From DRQF01 sp964559135 (lineage in GTDB: Bacteria > Planctomycetota > GCA-002687715 > DRQF01): a stretch of DNA of 11,215 nucleotides. The stretch is from positions 1 to 11,215 of the forward strand of contig CAZLGG010000125.1 of assembly GCA_964559135.1 (NCBI GenBank), given 5' to 3'. A program made the translations under genes and the position numbers. Of the stretch, positions 4,764-11,215 are shown piece after piece (position 1 is the first letter of the stretch; every line of letters starts with the position of its first letter). Below the pieces are notes generated by a model. The model saw nothing but the letters and a program-made list of their open reading frames with translations, had not been told where the DNA came from and searched no databases.

Positions 4764-7023
4764 GTGTGATCCAGAACGTCACCACATCGGACTCGCCTTG
4801 GGGGAGGGCTCGCGGAGACTCGTCGCCCCTCAACCCCTCGACCATCCAAGAAAGAGGAAGCCGCGTCACGCCCAACGCGCCCAGAAGATCGATGCGGCCG
4901 CCGGGACGAAGATCCTCCCAGTAGACGGGGATCTCACCCGGATGGAACCCGGGAGTATCCAACCGAATCCGAAGAGCGCCGTCGTCGCGCACGTCGAATC
5001 GTGTCCGTGGAAGGGTCCAGGTGAGCGTGCGAGGCTCGATGAACAGCCGCACCCGATACCAAGGGAATGCGTGGGGGTCGCGGAAGATGAGCCAGGGGCC
5101 TTCGCCACCCACGGGAACGTCGACATCGCGAGGTGAAAGGGCCTCGATCTTGGGAATCTCACCGTTGCAACGGATCGAGTCCACTCTTGGAGCTTCTTCT
5201 CCCGATGTCGTCACGCGGCAGCTCACGATCCTCCCCAAGGTCACCCAGTCCCATTGCCGGTGGACCGCGGCCTGAAACCGATCCGCCACGCCGTAAAGGA
5301 CCTTCCAGTTCCAGCGGGCCGTGAACTCTCCGGCATGTTCGTCCGTGAACGTGATCTGCAAGCCGAAATCCTTGGTGGGCGTGCGATCCAGATGGATGTC
5401 GAGGGCCTTGACGCTGCGAGGGGCGAATCCACCGGGAACGGGGAAGGAGATGCCGGGGGCGGGGGACTGAAGGGTGGGACGTCGGTTGTCGGGCGCCGGC
5501 AGGAGTCCCGTGAGGGCCTCGAGCCGGCCGTCCTCGGCGCTGCCCGTCCACCGGAGGATGCGGATGGGCACCTGGGTCTCGTAGAGGGCATCCTCTCGGA
5601 GAAGGAGTTCGCGGCTGAGCAACGCTCGCACTTCCAACCCCGTGCCGTTGTTGAAAAGGGGCCGGAACGCATAGCTCATGAAGGTGCCGTAGAGCGGAAT
5701 GTGGTCCACGTCCGAGGGCACGTTCATCACGAGCCAACCGCAGGGCTCGGGCGCAATGTTGGCCATGGCGTTCAGATCGTGGCGGATGCGCGCGATCGTC
5801 CGAGCGGCGGTTCCCTGGGACCGCACCTGCCTCACGGTGGCGATGGCCCACGAGGCGGCGAGGAGGGCTGCGAGCGCAAAGGCGGCGATCCGTCTCACCT
5901 GGAACTTCGCTCGCCATCCCGCGAGCGCGAAGACGAGAAGAGGAACCTGCAGAAGGAAGGGGAGATAGAAGAGCCTGGAGACGTCGAAGCCCGCAGCCTC
6001 TCGATAGAATCTGAGGCTGGGCGCCATGGCGATGAGTTGGAGCAGAAGCAAAAAGAGAATGCCTTTGCCCCTTCGGAGGGGTTTCCGCAGGACGAAGAAC
6101 ACGAGGTTGATGAGGAGAAGAAACGCGACGGCTGCGGTCAGCCAAGCGAGAACCCCTCCCGGCGTGCGGTAGAATTCACCGGCCAACGCATTCTCGAAGG
6201 CGGGAAGGAAATCGCCCAGCATTCGTCCGGCGATCGGCAGGGAAAACGACCTCACATGTCCGGCGTAGTAATTCGCCATCTCCCCGAACATCCAGTGACG
6301 AATCAGAAGATAGACAGGAGCGAGGAGCAGGAAGGGAATGGCGAGGCCCCAGCGCCGTCGGGCCCCCGACTGCTGGCGAGGCTGGATCCAGAAGAGATCG
6401 ATGAGGGCCAAGAGGACCGGAATGACCAGCGCCCCTTCCTTGGAGAGCATGCCCGAGACCGTGGCCGTGACGAGACCGACGAGAGCCCACTTGCTTCGCG
6501 TACGTCGCCAGCGAAGAAGAGCGAGGACCGCCCAGAGGAAGAAGACGCCCGCCAAAAGATCGCCCCGGGCCGCAACCCAGCTGACGGCAGACATCTTTCC
6601 CGGTGCGACGAGGAAGAGCAGAGCTCCGAGCGCCGCATCTTGGGGTGACGGTCCGAAGTCGAGTTTGCGGAGCGTCATGAACAGCAGAAACACGGCGAGC
6701 CAGTGCCAGAACACATTGACCCAATGAAGAGCGCGGGCGTCGGCCCCGAAGAGGAAGACGTCCAGGACGAACGAGAGGTGGAGGACCGGGCGGAAATACT
6801 TCACGAAGGAGGGGCGGGAGCGAAGACCTATCTGTCCAGGAGAGTCTTGACCGAGAAGAACTGCGGGGCGACCGAGATCCGCGGCGTCGTAGATCTGCTC
6901 GTAGTCGTCCAGCTGAAACTCCAAGGACGCCATCCATCCATGAGTCAGCAGGCACAGCAGGGCCGACAGGAGAGCAAAGCTCCAGGGGCGAGTCCAGCGA
7001 GATTCCGTCGTCGATCCGTTCAT
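4759..7023 (-). CDS. GT-C type multispanning glycosyltransferase-like protein (TMTC/Pmt-like)
   Basis: 754 residues. The first 400 contain about ten hydrophobic helices (first at about 14-33, last at about 378-397). The first outer loop carries LDDY (Asp39-Asp40), the acidic pair used for catalysis or metal binding in GT-C enzymes. Other hallmarks of the bacterial TMTC/O-mannosyltransferase-like group are YFRPVLHLSFVLD (76-88), SWVAARGDLLAG (148-159) and SKEGA (194-198). Such proteins move sugars from a lipid-phosphate carrier on the outer face of the membrane. Residues about 405-754 are soluble, probably periplasmic, beta-rich and without TPRs; I do not recognise this part. The ATG at 7023 is chosen because it stands just before the first membrane helix; it has only a weak GGGA upstream. 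An alternative start at 7131 would overlap the divergent gene. Specific sugar and acceptor are unknown. Confidence 0.8.
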   Translation of the reverse strand: MNGSTTESRWTRPWSFALLSALLCLLTHGWMASLEFQLDDYEQIYDAADLGRPAVLLGQDSPGQIGLRSRPSFVKYFRPVLHLSFVLDVFLFGADARALHWVNVFWHWLAVFLLFMTLRKLDFGPSPQDAALGALLFLVAPGKMSAVSWVAARGDLLAGVFFLWAVLALLRWRRTRSKWALVGLVTATVSGMLSKEGALVIPVLLALIDLFWIQPRQQSGARRRWGLAIPFLLLAPVYLLIRHWMFGEMANYYAGHVRSFSLPIAGRMLGDFLPAFENALAGEFYRTPGGVLAWLTAAVAFLLLINLVFFVLRKPLRRGKGILFLLLLQLIAMAPSLRFYREAAGFDVSRLFYLPFLLQVPLLVFALAGWRAKFQVRRIAAFALAALLAASWAIATVRQVRSQGTAARTIARIRHDLNAMANIAPEPCGWLVMNVPSDVDHIPLYGTFMSYAFRPLFNNGTGLEVRALLSRELLLREDALYETQVPIRILRWTGSAEDGRLEALTGLLPAPDNRRPTLQSPAPGISFPVPGGFAPRSVKALDIHLDRTPTKDFGLQITFTDEHAGEFTARWNWKVLYGVADRFQAAVHRQWDWVTLGRIVSCRVTTSGEEAPRVDSIRCNGEIPKIEALSPRDVDVPVGGEGPWLIFRDPHAFPWYRVRLFIEPRTLTWTLPRTRFDVRDDGALRIRLDTPGFHPGEIPVYWEDLRPGGRIDLLGALGVTRLPLSWMVEGLRGDESPRALPQGESDVVTFWITR

Positions 7024-7109
7024 GCCGTGGGTTCCCGAGGGCTGGAGCAGTATGGTATGGGGCTCCGACGGCGGGAAGACCCCTGTTTCGTCCCGTCGAT
7101 CTCGCATGC

Positions 7110-7115
7110 AGGAGG
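7110..7115 (+). promoter_or_regulatory. AGGAGG ribosome binding site fixing a GTG start
   Basis: A perfect AGGAGG lies 5 nt before an in-frame GTG at 7121. An in-frame ATG at 7106 lies upstream of the site and another ATG at 7130 is 14 nt away, so the GTG is the best start for the GT-B gene. In the rest of the 97-bp divergent spacer (7024-7120) I saw only weak AT-rich candidates such as TATGGT at 7051 and no convincing -35. Confidence 0.75.
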
Positions 7116-7120
7116 AACGC

Positions 7121-8323
7121 GTGGACGACATGGCCGAGGTCGAAACCCAGGCGCAGGAAGGTGCGCAGCCGACGGGGCGAATCCGTCCTCCCGTTCGTGT
7201 TCTCTATGTGCTGGATCGCACTCCCAGGGATCGATCGACGATGGACCTGGTGAAGCGTTTGGGCCGACTCGGACGCATGCAGTTTCACGCAGCCGCCGTC
7301 GTCCTCGAGCCCCATGGGCCGGGCACGGAGAAGATTCAGGGGAAAAACGTTCGCGTCGTGAGTCTGGAAGCGCGAGATCGGGCGGGCGTTTCGGGATTCG
7401 CGGCCGACGTGAAGGCCATTCTCGGACTTCGATCGGTGGTCGCGAAATTCGATCCCGATGTCGTTCACGCCATCGGGCCCCGTTCCCTCGTCATCGTGGG
7501 ACTGGCTCAGACATCGTTTCCTCGCACACCCGTCGTCATCGAGGGCCTCGAGGCGCGAAGGAATCGGGGGTTTCGGGGGATCTTCGAGAAACTCGCCCGA
7601 CGGAGTCTCACGGCGCCGATCATCGCCCAGACCGACGGCGACGCGTGGGACCGTCCGTGGCTCGCATGGGCTCCCGAGGACGCCAAGATCCATATGGGGC
7701 ACGGAATCGATCTTTCCGCCGCGCGTTCGGCGCCGCTTCTCGGGCCGGATGACCTTCCCCTCGAGCGCCGCTATCTGGGCCTCGTGTTGAACCCGGGGGA
7801 GGTGGGCGCGCTCCGCCCGATGCTCGAGGCCTTCCGCGTGGTCGCCGCGGACGAACCGGATCTGGACCTGGTCGTTTTCACCGACGGCGCGGTGATCTCG
7901 TCGGCGCGCTGGGAAGAGGATCTGGATCTCCGGGGGCGGGTTCGGTTCCTCGAGCCTCCGGCGGAATGGGCGAGCCTCGTGCGACGATTGGAGGTGCTCT
8001 GGGTCCATGGCCGCCCGCGCCCCTCGCAACGGGCGATTCTCGAGGGAATGGCGGTGGGCGTGCCCGTGGTGTGCGACCCCACGACCGGGTTGCGGCCGCG
8101 CATCGAAACCCTCGGGGGGGCCTTGATGCGGGATGGGCATTGGCCCGACCAATTCGCGGAAGCCACGCGGGAACTTCTCGCATCCCAACAGTTGCGAGCG
8201 AGCGTCGGCGCGGCGGGCAAGAAGCTGGTGGAGATGGAGTTTCCCATGGCCGCCCACGCCGAGCGCTGGCGGGATCTCTACGAGAAACTCACTTCCGCAT
8301 CTCCACCACCAAACCCTGGTTGA
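7121..8323 (+). CDS. GT-B fold glycosyltransferase, GT4-like
   Basis: 400-residue cytosolic enzyme with two Rossmann-like halves. The N-terminal half begins VRVLYVLD (25-32) and contains DPDVVHAIGPRS (111-122), typical of acceptor domains in GT4 enzymes; GHGIDL (193-198) matches the usual NGVDL linker. The C-terminal half has the nucleotide-sugar segment ILEGMAVGVPVV (306-317) with Glu308. The other Glu of the EX7E motif, eight residues earlier, is Arg300, so the donor site is non-canonical. The length fits GT4. The likely role is transfer of a sugar from a nucleotide donor to a lipid or polysaccharide acceptor; the divergent GT-C gene suggests a shared surface-glycan role, by context only. 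The last 35 nt overlap the small minus-strand gene end to end. Confidence 0.82.
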   Translation: MDDMAEVETQAQEGAQPTGRIRPPVRVLYVLDRTPRDRSTMDLVKRLGRLGRMQFHAAAVVLEPHGPGTEKIQGKNVRVVSLEARDRAGVSGFAADVKAILGLRSVVAKFDPDVVHAIGPRSLVIVGLAQTSFPRTPVVIEGLEARRNRGFRGIFEKLARRSLTAPIIAQTDGDAWDRPWLAWAPEDAKIHMGHGIDLSAARSAPLLGPDDLPLERRYLGLVLNPGEVGALRPMLEAFRVVAADEPDLDLVVFTDGAVISSARWEEDLDLRGRVRFLEPPAEWASLVRRLEVLWVHGRPRPSQRAILEGMAVGVPVVCDPTTGLRPRIETLGGALMRDGHWPDQFAEATRELLASQQLRASVGAAGKKLVEMEFPMAAHAERWRDLYEKLTSASPPPNPG

Positions 8324-8546
8324 TGACGACGCGCGGGATGAGCACGCCCTCGTCGTTCAGGAAGAACCAGGTCTGATTGGCGGAGGCATGGGAGATCTTG
8401 TCCGGATGGCCGAGTTCGGCGATCACGGCCGAGGCCGGCGAGCCGAGCCCCAGTTCCGCTTTTCTCCCACCACCCAAGGCCCAGGCCCCGGCCACGACGA
8501 CGACCGCCAAGACCCAGCGGGCTCCCCAGTGTTTCATGTTTTTCAC
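8289..8546 (-). CDS. small exported or membrane-anchored protein with BamE/OmlA-like segment
   Basis: 85 residues. Residues about 10-26 are a hydrophobic signal or anchor after a basic start. The remainder, LGSPASAVIAELGHPDKIS (34-52) followed by a QTWFF strand and a beta-rich end, resembles the BamE/SmpA-OmlA fold seen in small envelope proteins, where a GxxxxxVxxxLGxPD helix is followed by an aromatic strand. There is no lipobox cysteine, so it is not a lipoprotein. The GTG at 8546 is preferred: GGGAG lies 8 nt upstream, while the ATG at 8537 is too far from it. Its 3' end overlaps the GT-B gene by 35 nt on the other strand. The 128-bp stretch upstream (8547-8674) shows no gene. Function unknown; the family assignment is tentative. 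Confidence 0.62.
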   Translation of the reverse strand: MKNMKHWGARWVLAVVVVAGAWALGGGRKAELGLGSPASAVIAELGHPDKISHASANQTWFFLNDEGVLIPRVVINQGLVVEMRK

Positions 8547-8674
8547 GGTGCTGACTCCCTTATCACGGCGGAATCCGTCCCGTCACCCCAATGGCGCGGA
8601 CCCCTTAGCCAGGACGACTCATCCGGCGAAACGTCAAGGCGAAAGCGACGAGACGGCTTGGTTCCCATCGATCT

Positions 8675-9094
8675 TCACTCGCGAGGCTCCCCACGTCGCG
8701 AGGGGATGGGCACGGGTTGCCTGTGCTCATCGACGTTGACGTAGGTGACGATGGCCTCGGTCACGCGGACGCATTGGTGGGGCTTTTCGAAGCGATCGGC
8801 CCAAACCTCGACATCGACGGTGATGGACGTGCGCCCGATGCGCATCGTCTTGCAGAAGAAACTCACGAGATCGCCGACGAAGACGGGCTCTTTGAATTCC
8901 ACTTCCTTCATGGCGATCGTGACGCAGCGATCGCAGCCGTCCTGGCGGCAGTGCGCGGCGCCCGCGAGGTCGATGTAGGAGAGGATCACTCCCCCGAAGA
9001 TGGTCTGATGGACGTTGGCGTCCCGGGGCATCATCGCCACCTTGAGGGCGGGGGGGCTCCGGAAGTCCTTGGGTTGGCATGGGGATTCACTCAT
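8675..9094 (-). CDS. acyl-CoA thioesterase, YciA-type hotdog fold
   Basis: 139-residue hotdog-fold enzyme hydrolysing acyl-CoA to free acid and CoA in the cytosol. It follows E. coli YciA closely: MMPRDANVHQTIFGGVILSY (21-40), with Asp25 at the position of the catalytic Asp and FGG before the long helix, DLAGA (42-46), VGDLVSFF (73-80), ITVDVEVWADR (91-101) and TEAIVTYVNVD (112-122). The length is normal. The ATG at 9094 has no clear Shine-Dalgarno, but a possible -35/-10 pair ends 6 nt before it, which would make the mRNA leaderless. It is a single gene or first of two with the small protein gene 128 nt downstream, and divergent from radC across 112 bp. The chain length preferred cannot be read from the sequence. 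Confidence 0.92.
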   Translation of the reverse strand: MSESPCQPKDFRSPPALKVAMMPRDANVHQTIFGGVILSYIDLAGAAHCRQDGCDRCVTIAMKEVEFKEPVFVGDLVSFFCKTMRIGRTSITVDVEVWADRFEKPHQCVRVTEAIVTYVNVDEHRQPVPIPSRRGEPRE

Positions 9095-9100
9095 GCCGCC

Positions 9101-9128
9101 GTCTTAGCCTCACGCACCCTGTTGTCAA
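9101..9128 (-). promoter_or_regulatory. candidate sigma70-type promoter for the thioesterase gene
   Basis: On the minus strand a perfect TTGACA (9128-9123) is followed after 16 nt by TAAGAC (9106-9101). The -35 box is consensus; the -10 matches only 3 of 6 positions. With usual spacing, transcription would begin at or next to the ATG at 9094, giving a leaderless transcript and explaining the missing Shine-Dalgarno. No comparable promoter for radC was seen on the plus strand of this spacer. Confidence 0.45.
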
Positions 9129-9206
9129 CCCGGGGAGCCCGCCCCCATCGCAAGCATTTTCCAAAAAGGGCGTCTCCTCGACGCCCGCGGTTTCGTCTTC
9201 GAGGAT

Positions 9207-9854
9207 GTGAAACGGACCCATGGAAGTAACGGCACCGCGCGGGATCGGGAAACCGAGGATCTGATCGCCCGATTGATCGGAGGTAAGACTCCGTCGCTCG
9301 GATTGGCCTCGGACCTTCTGGCAACGTTCGGGGGGCTCAGGGATCTGGCCCGCGCCGAGGTGCACGAACTCGCAAGTGTTCCGGGCATCGGCCCGGCGCG
9401 CGCCGCGAGAGTGCGAGCGGGGCTGGAACTCGGCCGAAAACTCGCCGGAGAGACCCGACCGGACAGGCTGCCGATTCGAAGCAGCCGGGACGTCTTCCAA
9501 CTCGTCCACCAGGATTTGCGGGATCTCGAGAAGGAAGTCTTCGAGATCCTGCTTCTGGACGCGCGACACCGGCTCTTCCGGAGGGAGCGGATCAGCGTCG
9601 GGACCGCGACGGGGAGCCTCGTGCACCCCAGAGAAGTGTTCCGTCCGGCCATCCGCCACTCCGCGGTGTCCCTGGTGATGCTGCACAATCATCCGAGCGG
9701 CGATCCGAGCCCGAGCCCCGAGGACCGCGACGTCACGCGGCGCATCGCGACGGCCGGAGAGATCCTCGGTATTCGGGTTCTGGACCACCTCGTGGTCGGG
9801 GAGGGAGGTTACACCTCCTTCGCGGACGAAGGGCTTCTTCCCGGGGGATTCTGA
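9207..9854 (+). CDS. radC: RadC family JAMM-domain protein
   Basis: 215 residues with the RadC layout: a helix-hairpin-helix DNA-binding segment, VPGIGPARAARVRAGLELG (58-76), then the JAMM domain with HNHPSGDPSPSPED (160-173; His160, His162, Ser170 and Asp173). RadC was named for DNA repair, but its biochemical role is unsettled. The C-terminal end LDHLVVGEGGYTSFADEG (192-209) is typical. The N-terminus is short: the usual start with the RERLL and LSDxELL stretch is degenerate (DRETEDLIARLIGG at 13-26). The GTG at 9207 is the only reasonable start before the domain; GAGG lies just 2 nt upstream, and TTG at 9273 is an alternative, so the exact start is uncertain. The methyltransferase gene follows after 17 nt, making a likely operon. 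Confidence 0.92.
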   Translation: MKRTHGSNGTARDRETEDLIARLIGGKTPSLGLASDLLATFGGLRDLARAEVHELASVPGIGPARAARVRAGLELGRKLAGETRPDRLPIRSSRDVFQLVHQDLRDLEKEVFEILLLDARHRLFRRERISVGTATGSLVHPREVFRPAIRHSAVSLVMLHNHPSGDPSPSPEDRDVTRRIATAGEILGIRVLDHLVVGEGGYTSFADEGLLPGGF

Positions 9855-9871
9855 TCGAGAAAGGCGAGGGC

Positions 9872-10408
9872 ATGACGAGGAGACCATCGACTGAAGTCGC
9901 CTATCGCGTCGTCCGTCTGAAGGCGAAAGGAACGGCATGGTTCGTGGTGGGACCACGGGGCCTCCTACGCTCGGGCCTCCCCGAGCCCACGGTGGCCGCG
10001 GCGCGGGAAAAGGCGAAACATGAGTTCCCGGACGCCGTGGAAATGGCCGACCTCTGGCCGGAGTTCGTTCGGCAGCTGGAGGACTACTTCCGCGGCGTAC
10101 CGGTGAGGTTCAACGTGAGACTCGACTGGAGTCGTCTCACCGCATTCCAACGCGACGTGTACCGCCGATTGCGAAGGGTCCCGTTCGGTCGGACGATCAC
10201 CTATGGCGAGTTGGCGACGGCCTCGGGGCATCCGGGGGCGGCGCGCGGCGTAGGCATGGCCATGAAGCGGAATCCATTTCCTCCCGTCGTTCCCTGCCAC
10301 CGGGTGAAAGAGGCCGGGGGAGGGCTGGGGGGGTTCTCCGCATCGGGGGGGATCGCGCAGAAGAAGTCGCTCCTGGCGATGGAGTCGCAATCCGTTTCGC
10401 ACCATTGA
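9872..10408 (+). CDS. ogt: methylated-DNA--protein-cysteine S-methyltransferase (Ogt/MGMT)
   Basis: 178-residue suicide repair protein that transfers the methyl group from O6-methylguanine to its own cysteine. The active-site motif PCHRV (141-145) places the acceptor at Cys142. TYGELA (110-115), the helix with Arg125 in ARGVGMAM, Asn134-Pro135, and GGFSASGGIAQKKSLLAME (153-171) complete the DNA-binding and active-site fold. No Ada-type N-terminal zinc domain or AraC domain is present, so it is the stand-alone, Ogt-like form. The N-terminal 80 residues are a divergent version of the usual alpha/beta domain. The ATG at 9872 has AAAGG 7 nt upstream. It lies 17 nt after radC, consistent with a joint DNA-repair or DNA-maintenance operon. 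Confidence 0.95.
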   Translation: MTRRPSTEVAYRVVRLKAKGTAWFVVGPRGLLRSGLPEPTVAAAREKAKHEFPDAVEMADLWPEFVRQLEDYFRGVPVRFNVRLDWSRLTAFQRDVYRRLRRVPFGRTITYGELATASGHPGAARGVGMAMKRNPFPPVVPCHRVKEAGGGLGGFSASGGIAQKKSLLAMESQSVSHH

Positions 10409-10481
10409 CTTCCGCGTGAACGCACGCCGAGGAATCGCTTGCCGCGACATCGGGCGTTTGCTACCAGAGGCCCCGTCACGA

Positions 10482-11215
10482 ATGGAGCCGCTCTTGTACG
10501 CCCTGATCTCGGATCTGCACAGCAACCTGGAAGCCGTCGAAGCCGTGTTCGAGGACATGGCTGCATTTCCCGTGGACGCGGTCATCTGTCTGGGGGATGT
10601 GATCGGGTACGGACCCAATCCCCGGGAGGTCCTCGAGGCGGTGCGCGAGGTCGATCTGATCCTCATGGGCAACCACGAGGAGGGGCTCCTTTTCTACGCC
10701 GAGGACTTCAATCCCAAAGCCAGGCAGGCTTTGGAATGGACGAAAGATCAACTCAACCTTCCGGAATACCCCCGGGACGAGAACTATGGTCTCTGGGAAC
10801 TCCTTGACGGACTGCCGAAGTCGGAACGCAGAGCAGGCGCGACCTTGGTGCACGGTTCTCTACGCAACGAGACCAAGGACTATGTCATGCCGTCGGACAT
10901 CGGCGACGCGAAGAAAATGGGAGAGATCTGGGCCGCATTGGAGGATCGGGTCTGCTTTTTCGGGCACACCCATATCCCAGGCGTCTGGACCGAAAGCGGC
11001 CGCTTTCTCCGGCCCGCGGAATTGAACGACGAATACGTTCTCGGCCGTGAGAAGGTCCTCGTGAACGTCGGCTCCGTGGGGCAGCCCCGGGACGCCGACA
11101 CACGATCCTCCTACGTCTTGGTGGATGGGGACCGAGTGATTTTTCGCCGGGTGGAATACGACTACATGTCCACGATGCGGAAAATCCTCCAAACCGGCGT
11201 CTTGTCGGACACGCT
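10482..11215 (+). CDS. calcineurin-like metallophosphoesterase, YfcE/MJ0936-type (3' end cut off)
   Basis: 244 complete codons, then the window ends; no stop is seen. Motifs for a two-metal phosphoesterase are in order: SDLHSN (Asp11, His13), GDVIGYGP (Asp39), GNHEE (Asn64, His65), VHGS (His124) and FGHTH (His162, His164), followed by NVGSVGQPRD (195-204). This is the pattern of small bacterial phosphodiesterases of the YfcE/MJ0936 group and the larger diadenosine-tetraphosphatase-like members; the substrate cannot be told. The ATG at 10482 has AGAGG 11 nt upstream. A TTG at 10494 with GGAG 6 nt before it would start at YALISDLHSN and fits the family equally well. It follows the methyltransferase after 73 nt and could be in the same transcript, though it need not be functionally linked. 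Confidence 0.9.
   Translation, partial: MEPLLYALISDLHSNLEAVEAVFEDMAAFPVDAVICLGDVIGYGPNPREVLEAVREVDLILMGNHEEGLLFYAEDFNPKARQALEWTKDQLNLPEYPRDENYGLWELLDGLPKSERRAGATLVHGSLRNETKDYVMPSDIGDAKKMGEIWAALEDRVCFFGHTHIPGVWTESGRFLRPAELNDEYVLGREKVLVNVGSVGQPRDADTRSSYVLVDGDRVIFRRVEYDYMSTMRKILQTGVLSDT

Noticed and set aside
5254..6648. 464-codon open frame antisense to the GT-C gene
   Set aside because: It is highly charged, without domain motifs, and explained by high-GC third positions opposite a hydrophobic membrane protein.
6176..8257. 693-codon minus-strand open frame across the GT-B gene and the GT-C 5' end
   Set aside because: It has a His/Arg/Pro-rich shadow composition and overlaps two recognised genes in other frames.
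1747..9854. Two JAMM proteins taken as proof of a bacterial ubiquitin-like pathway
   Set aside because: The second is RadC, a common and distinct family with a helix-hairpin-helix; no E1-like or ubiquitin-like gene is present.

Overview
The window is high-GC bacterial DNA, gene-dense, with short spacers and frequent GTG or TTG starts. A cytosolic Hanks-type Ser/Thr kinase coupled to an exported TPR/gluzincin protein, a large TMTC-like GT-C membrane protein, and tandem helical segments in front of the kinase domain all resemble Planctomycetota or a similar environmental lineage. That assignment is inference from gene style; there is no rRNA or other marker here. A run of 10 Ns at 291-300 shows the window is a scaffold joined across an unsequenced gap, so gene order left of 291 is less certain.

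Layout. Positions 1-344 hold no convincing gene: a perfect 12-bp hairpin (3-34), a long imperfect inverted repeat built from CACGGAG-like octamers (98-190), the gap, and a terminator-like hairpin (311-336). A minus-strand pair follows: a JAMM/MPN metalloprotease (2253-1747), then a stand-alone Hsp100 D2-type AAA+ unfoldase that carries a ClpP-loop-like IGF tripeptide (1685-345). Only 36 bp separates the JAMM start from a divergent plus-strand pair: a Ser/Thr protein kinase (2290-3462) and a TPR protein with an HExxH gluzincin peptidase domain (3459-4724), coupled by a TTGA overlap. These four genes (unfoldase, isopeptidase-type JAMM, kinase, secreted peptidase) form the most unusual block of the window.

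The middle holds a GT-C type multispanning glycosyltransferase with a large soluble C-terminal domain (7023-4759, minus) divergent from a GT-B/GT4-like glycosyltransferase (7121-8323, plus), probably both for cell-surface or glycolipid sugars. A small exported or anchored protein with a BamE/OmlA-like segment (8546-8289) overlaps the GT-B 3' end by 35 nt on the opposite strand.

The right part is conventional: a YciA-type acyl-CoA thioesterase (9094-8675, minus) with a possible leaderless promoter, then a plus-strand run of RadC, a methylated-DNA-protein-cysteine methyltransferase and a calcineurin-like metallophosphoesterase cut by the window end. No tRNA, rRNA, CRISPR array or transposase gene was seen.
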